From positions 1 through 18,132 of the forward strand of contig JANSXJ010000025.1 of assembly GCA_024743015.1 (NCBI GenBank): DNA of 18,132 bases, written 5' to 3'. This DNA is from Hyphomonas sp. GTDB lineage: Bacteria; Pseudomonadota; Alphaproteobacteria; Caulobacterales; Hyphomonadaceae. A program made the translations under genes and the position numbers. Under the pieces are notes generated by a model. The model worked only from the letters and a program-made list of their open reading frames with translations, was not told the DNA's origin and did not search any database. Below are positions 15,445 through 18,132 of the stretch, piece after piece (position 1 is the stretch's first letter; every line of letters begins with the position of its first letter).

Positions 15445-15466
15445 ATGTCAGAACCGCCATTGACAT
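15445..15466. promoter_or_regulatory. Inverted repeat in the receptor/sulfotransferase divergent region
   Basis: ATGTCA (15445-15450) and TGACAT (15461-15466) with 10 bp between, centred 83 bp from the receptor ATG and 55 bp from the sulfotransferase ATG. Its right arm overlaps a TTGACA (15460-15465) that could be a -35 for the plus-strand gene, although no good -10 follows. A second short inverted repeat, GGCAA-CGT-TTGCC, lies at 15483-15495. These are candidate shared operators; no binding protein is assigned. Confidence 0.35.
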
Positions 15467-15510
15467 AAATGCGTTGTAATTGGGCAACGTTTGCCTGATT
15501 AAGTGCCATT

Positions 15511-17082
15511 ATGGATGAGTTGACCCGGAACCTGCTTGAAGCGCGCAGATTGTTGCGTCGCAAAGCCTATCGCGAATGCCACGCGATCTGTCTTAACGTT
15601 CTAAAATCTCAGCCAAAAAATGCGGAAGCGTTCACTATTCTCGGCGTGTTGACAGCCGAGCACGGAAATTTCGCTAAGGCTCTGGAAATATTCCGGCGCG
15701 CGATCGCAGCGGATGAACAGACAGGCGAAGCGGAGGCGCATGCCGCGCGGTGCCTGATCGCTCTTAATCGCCGCGACGAAGCTGTCTCAATGGCTCAGGC
15801 CGCAGCGAATCGGGACCCAACTGACGCGCTCATCCTGGACACGATTGGAGTCGTTCTGAGCCGGGCTGGGCACCATGAAGACTCGCTCAGCTATTATCAG
15901 CGTGCGGTGGAGGCCGACCCCTGTGACCCGAACTATCAATACAATCTGGGCGCGGCACTGCAATTCCTCGGACGTTTCGAGGAGGCGAAAGCCGCCTTTC
16001 ACGCCTGCCTGGAATTGAACCCGGATGAAAGCCGCGCTCTGGTCGCGCTCGCCTCAATGGGACGAGAGGCAAATGAGGCCTCATTGATCCCCGCGCTGGA
16101 GGCGGCCTGGGATGTGCGCGACGAAACCGATGCCGATCAGGCCCTGCAGCTCGCGCACGCCCTGGCCCGGTCTTACGAAGATCAGCAAGACCCAGTCACA
16201 GCCATGAGCTGGCTTGAACGCGGAAAACGCCAGAAACGCGCATCGGTTCGCAATCGGGAAGAAGAAGACAAAGCTTGCTTTGCCGCCGCGATTGATCTCG
16301 CCTCGAGCCTGTCCATCGCCAACATGCCGAACAAGGGCGGCCCGATTTTCATCGTTGGTATGCCGCGAACGGGCACGACGCTGACCGATCGAATTCTCTC
16401 CAGTCATCCCGAAGTCACCTCTGCCGGAGAGCTGAGTGATTTCAGCGTCGCGCTAAAACGCCAAGCTCAAACCCCCGGGCCGTATGTTCTCGATGCGCAA
16501 ACGCTGATCGCCGCCAAGGGCGTAGACCTTCCCGCCCTCGGACAAGCCTATCTGGACAAAGTTGCTGCCACGCTCGGACTTGATGGCCGTTTCGTCGACA
16601 AGATGCCCCTCAACGCGTTTTTTACGCCGATCATCCTCGCCGCTATCCCAAATGCACGCGTGGTCTGCCTGCGCCGGCACGCTGCCGATACCGTGCTCAG
16701 CAATTACCGCCAGCTGTTCGCCACCTCTTTTTCCTATTATGCGTACGCGTACGATCTGAAAGCGACGGCGCGCTATGTCGTGAAATTCTTCAATCTGATC
16801 GACGAGTACGAGACCGCCTTGCCACCGAGCCGGTTCAAAATCCTGGATTACGAATCGCTCGTCGCGGACCAGGAAGGTCAGACGCGGCAGTTGCTCGACT
16901 TTTGCGGTCTGACATTCGACCCCGCCTGCCTCAGTTTTCACGAAAACGAAGCACCGGTTGCAACCGCCAGCGCGACCCAAGTCAGACAGCCTCTTTATTC
17001 TAGCTCCATGGGACGCTGGAAATCCTATCGCCCCGCAATGGACCCGGCGCTTGAAATCCTTCAAGTCGCCGATCTGATCTAG
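15511..17082 (+). CDS. TPR-repeat sulfotransferase
   Basis: The 523-residue protein has an N-terminal TPR array (about 5-175; e.g. LGVLTAEHGNFAKALEIFRRAIAAD) for protein binding, a linker, and a C-terminal PAPS-dependent sulfotransferase domain (about 277-510). In that domain, FIVGMPRTGTT (280-290) is the 5'-phosphosulfate loop, CLRRHAADTVLSNYRQLF (386-403) carries the 3'-phosphate-binding Arg/Ser, and the late motif VRQPLYSSSMGRWKSY (491-506) is typical of this group. No signal peptide, so probably cytoplasmic. ATG 15511 is forced by an in-frame TGA at 15496; the ribosome site is weak. Such TPR-sulfotransferases often sit beside TonB-dependent receptors in this bacterial group (from memory); whether it modifies the receptor or its ligand is unknown. 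Its stop overlaps the convergent crotonase stop. Confidence 0.92.
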   Translation: MDELTRNLLEARRLLRRKAYRECHAICLNVLKSQPKNAEAFTILGVLTAEHGNFAKALEIFRRAIAADEQTGEAEAHAARCLIALNRRDEAVSMAQAAANRDPTDALILDTIGVVLSRAGHHEDSLSYYQRAVEADPCDPNYQYNLGAALQFLGRFEEAKAAFHACLELNPDESRALVALASMGREANEASLIPALEAAWDVRDETDADQALQLAHALARSYEDQQDPVTAMSWLERGKRQKRASVRNREEEDKACFAAAIDLASSLSIANMPNKGGPIFIVGMPRTGTTLTDRILSSHPEVTSAGELSDFSVALKRQAQTPGPYVLDAQTLIAAKGVDLPALGQAYLDKVAATLGLDGRFVDKMPLNAFFTPIILAAIPNARVVCLRRHAADTVLSNYRQLFATSFSYYAYAYDLKATARYVVKFFNLIDEYETALPPSRFKILDYESLVADQEGQTRQLLDFCGLTFDPACLSFHENEAPVATASATQVRQPLYSSSMGRWKSYRPAMDPALEILQVADLI

Positions 17083-17840
17083 ATGTCTTCAAAATTTCCG
17101 CCGCGCCCTTTACCGCCGGCGAACCGACCCGCGCCTTGCGCTGCGCCAGCCCGCAAGGAGTCGCGGCCATACTCAGCTTCACGCTCTAACGCCTGATCGA
17201 TTGGAAGACCCCATTGCGCGATCGAGCTGGCGCGGTCCATCCGCATGCAGGTCTGCGGGAAGGCCGCGAGCTGCTGTGCGAGATCGATCGCTGCCTGCAA
17301 GGCCGTACCGTCCGCCGCCACTCTGTTTGCGAGACCAAAAGAAAGCGCTTCATCGGCATCGACGGGACGTCCTGTCAGGATCATATCCATGGCACGCGAT
17401 TGTCCGATCAGGCGCGGCAGACGAACCGTACCGCCATCGATCAGCGGTACACCCCAGCGTCGACAATAGACCCCAAACACGGCGCTCTTTGCTGCAATTC
17501 GCAAGTCACACATGATTGCGAGTTCCAGGCCGCCTGCCACAGCATGTCCTTCCACTGCCGCGATTGACGGCTTGCTGAGCGTCAGCCAGCTCGGCCCCAT
17601 CGGGCCGGTGCGTTCATATCGCTGACCTTCTGAAACCGCTTTGAGGTCAGCGCCCGCGCAGAAATGCCCGCCCGCGCCGGTCAGGATATGGACCGCAATG
17701 TCCGGGTTGGCCTCGCCCTCCAGAAAGGCCGCTTTCAGCGCGGCGGCGGTTTCCGGATCGACAGCATTGCGTGCGTGGGCCCGGTTGATCGTGATGATCC
17801 CTGCGCTCCCACGCGTCTCGACAAGTACCGTCGCCGCCAT
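17079..17840 (-). CDS. Crotonase-family (enoyl-CoA hydratase/isomerase-like) protein
   Basis: The 253-residue crotonase fold protein acts on an acyl-CoA. Oxyanion-hole motif GGHFCAGADL (57-66) and EGHAVAGGLELAIMCDLRIAA (97-117) are clear, and E106 matches the first catalytic glutamate of rat enoyl-CoA hydratase. The second catalytic glutamate (in FGQPE of the rat enzyme) is replaced: here FGVYCRRWG puts C126 in that place, so ordinary crotonyl-CoA hydration is doubtful. WGVPLIDGGTVRLPRLIG (129-146) is typical of a subgroup annotated only as crotonase/enoyl-CoA hydratase. Its ATG is 5 bp after the acs stop (AGGTAAG as ribosome site), implying an operon and likely coupled translation. Confidence 0.92.
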   Translation of the reverse strand: MAATVLVETRGSAGIITINRAHARNAVDPETAAALKAAFLEGEANPDIAVHILTGAGGHFCAGADLKAVSEGQRYERTGPMGPSWLTLSKPSIAAVEGHAVAGGLELAIMCDLRIAAKSAVFGVYCRRWGVPLIDGGTVRLPRLIGQSRAMDMILTGRPVDADEALSFGLANRVAADGTALQAAIDLAQQLAAFPQTCMRMDRASSIAQWGLPIDQALEREAEYGRDSLRAGAAQGAGRFAGGKGRGGNFEDI

Positions 17841-17845
17841 GATGC

Positions 17846-18132
17846 TTACCTGTTCTGTCTGTTTTCGATGAGGTCCTGCACGACTTCGGGTTCGGCGAGG
17901 GTTGAGGTGTCGCCGAGATTGTCGAACTGGTTTTCAGCGATCTTGCGCAGGATGCGGCGCATGATCTTGCCGGACCGTGTCTTGGGCAGGCCGGGCGCGA
18001 ACTGGATCAGGTCCGGGCTGGCAATCGGTCCGATCTCGGTGCGGACATGCTGGACAAGGGCCTTTTTCAGCTCATCATTGCCCTCGATGCCTGCCACAGG
18101 CGTGACATAGGCATAGATGCCCTGACCCTTGA
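17846..18132 (-). CDS. acs: Acetyl-CoA synthetase, C-terminal end, cut by the window edge
   Basis: Cytoplasmic AMP-forming ligase converting acetate to acetyl-CoA. Only the last 95 residues are present. They match the mobile C-terminal domain: [45 protein letters not shown] with the catalytic lysine of the SGK motif, which is the known acetylation-control site, and [11 protein letters not shown] near the end. The reading frame stays open to the right edge. The downstream crotonase-family gene starts 5 bp after the stop. Confidence 0.96.
   Translation of the reverse strand, partial: KGQGIYAYVTPVAGIEGNDELKKALVQHVRTEIGPIASPDLIQFAPGLPKTRSGKIMRRILRKIAENQFDNLGDTSTLAEPEVVQDLIENRQNR

Noticed and set aside
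16453..17064. 203-codon minus-strand open frame over the sulfotransferase
   Set aside because: Antisense to the conserved PAPS-binding domain; no start signal or family resemblance.

Overview
The window is chromosomal DNA from an alphaproteobacterium, most likely a marine or aquatic Hyphomonadaceae/Maricaulales-type or wider Caulobacterales-like organism. The evidence is a MipZ division-site ATPase (found in alphaproteobacteria that lack Min), a perfect CtrA-type box (TTAA-N7-TTAA) upstream of it, a large TonB-dependent receptor next to a TPR-sulfotransferase, and moderately GC-rich housekeeping genes. The genus is an inference, not something I can read directly.

Layout. 1-254 (-): start of panC (pantothenate synthetase), running off the left edge. 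255-424: divergent promoter region with the CtrA-type box. 425-1797 (+): an unrecognised 151-aa acidic protein followed by mipZ. 1803-5981 (-): a 1392-aa trimeric autotransporter adhesin (YadA-like), converging on mipZ with 5 bp between stop codons. 6257-7318 (-) and 7837-8880 (-): two paralogous AraC-family regulators, separated by a 518-bp AT-rich gap with a very strong plus-strand intrinsic terminator. 9081-9452 (-): SnoaL/NTF2-like small protein. 9574-11063 (+): asd (aspartate-semialdehyde dehydrogenase) plus a low-molecular-weight protein tyrosine phosphatase, then tRNA-Gly(GCC). 11488-12771 (+): exported metal-dependent amidohydrolase, with a hairpin terminator shared with the convergent TonB-dependent receptor at 12862-15372 (-). 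15511-17082 (+): TPR-sulfotransferase, divergent from the receptor. 17079-18132 (-): crotonase-family protein and the 3' end of acs (acetyl-CoA synthetase).

The most interesting unit is 5982-8974. An 18-bp motif, TTGAGA-N6-GANAAT, occurs upstream of the adhesin gene and both AraC-family genes, and once more in the opposite orientation inside the 518-bp gap. Most copies read as two TGAGA-like half-sites one helical turn apart, as expected for an AraC-family operator. Three of the four copies have a -10-like hexamer exactly 19 nt downstream, so the proximal half-site would overlap the -35. The fourth, plus-facing copy has CATAAT in that position and no gene downstream, only the strong terminator at 7594-7637, which suggests an unannotated regulated small RNA of about 145 nt. 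The two regulators share almost identical recognition helices. I read the region as a self-contained surface-adhesion regulon (two cross-acting AraC-type regulators, one trimeric adhesin, one candidate sRNA). AraC-family control of a YadA-type adhesin has a precedent in Yersinia VirF/yadA. All regulatory statements here are inference from sequence.
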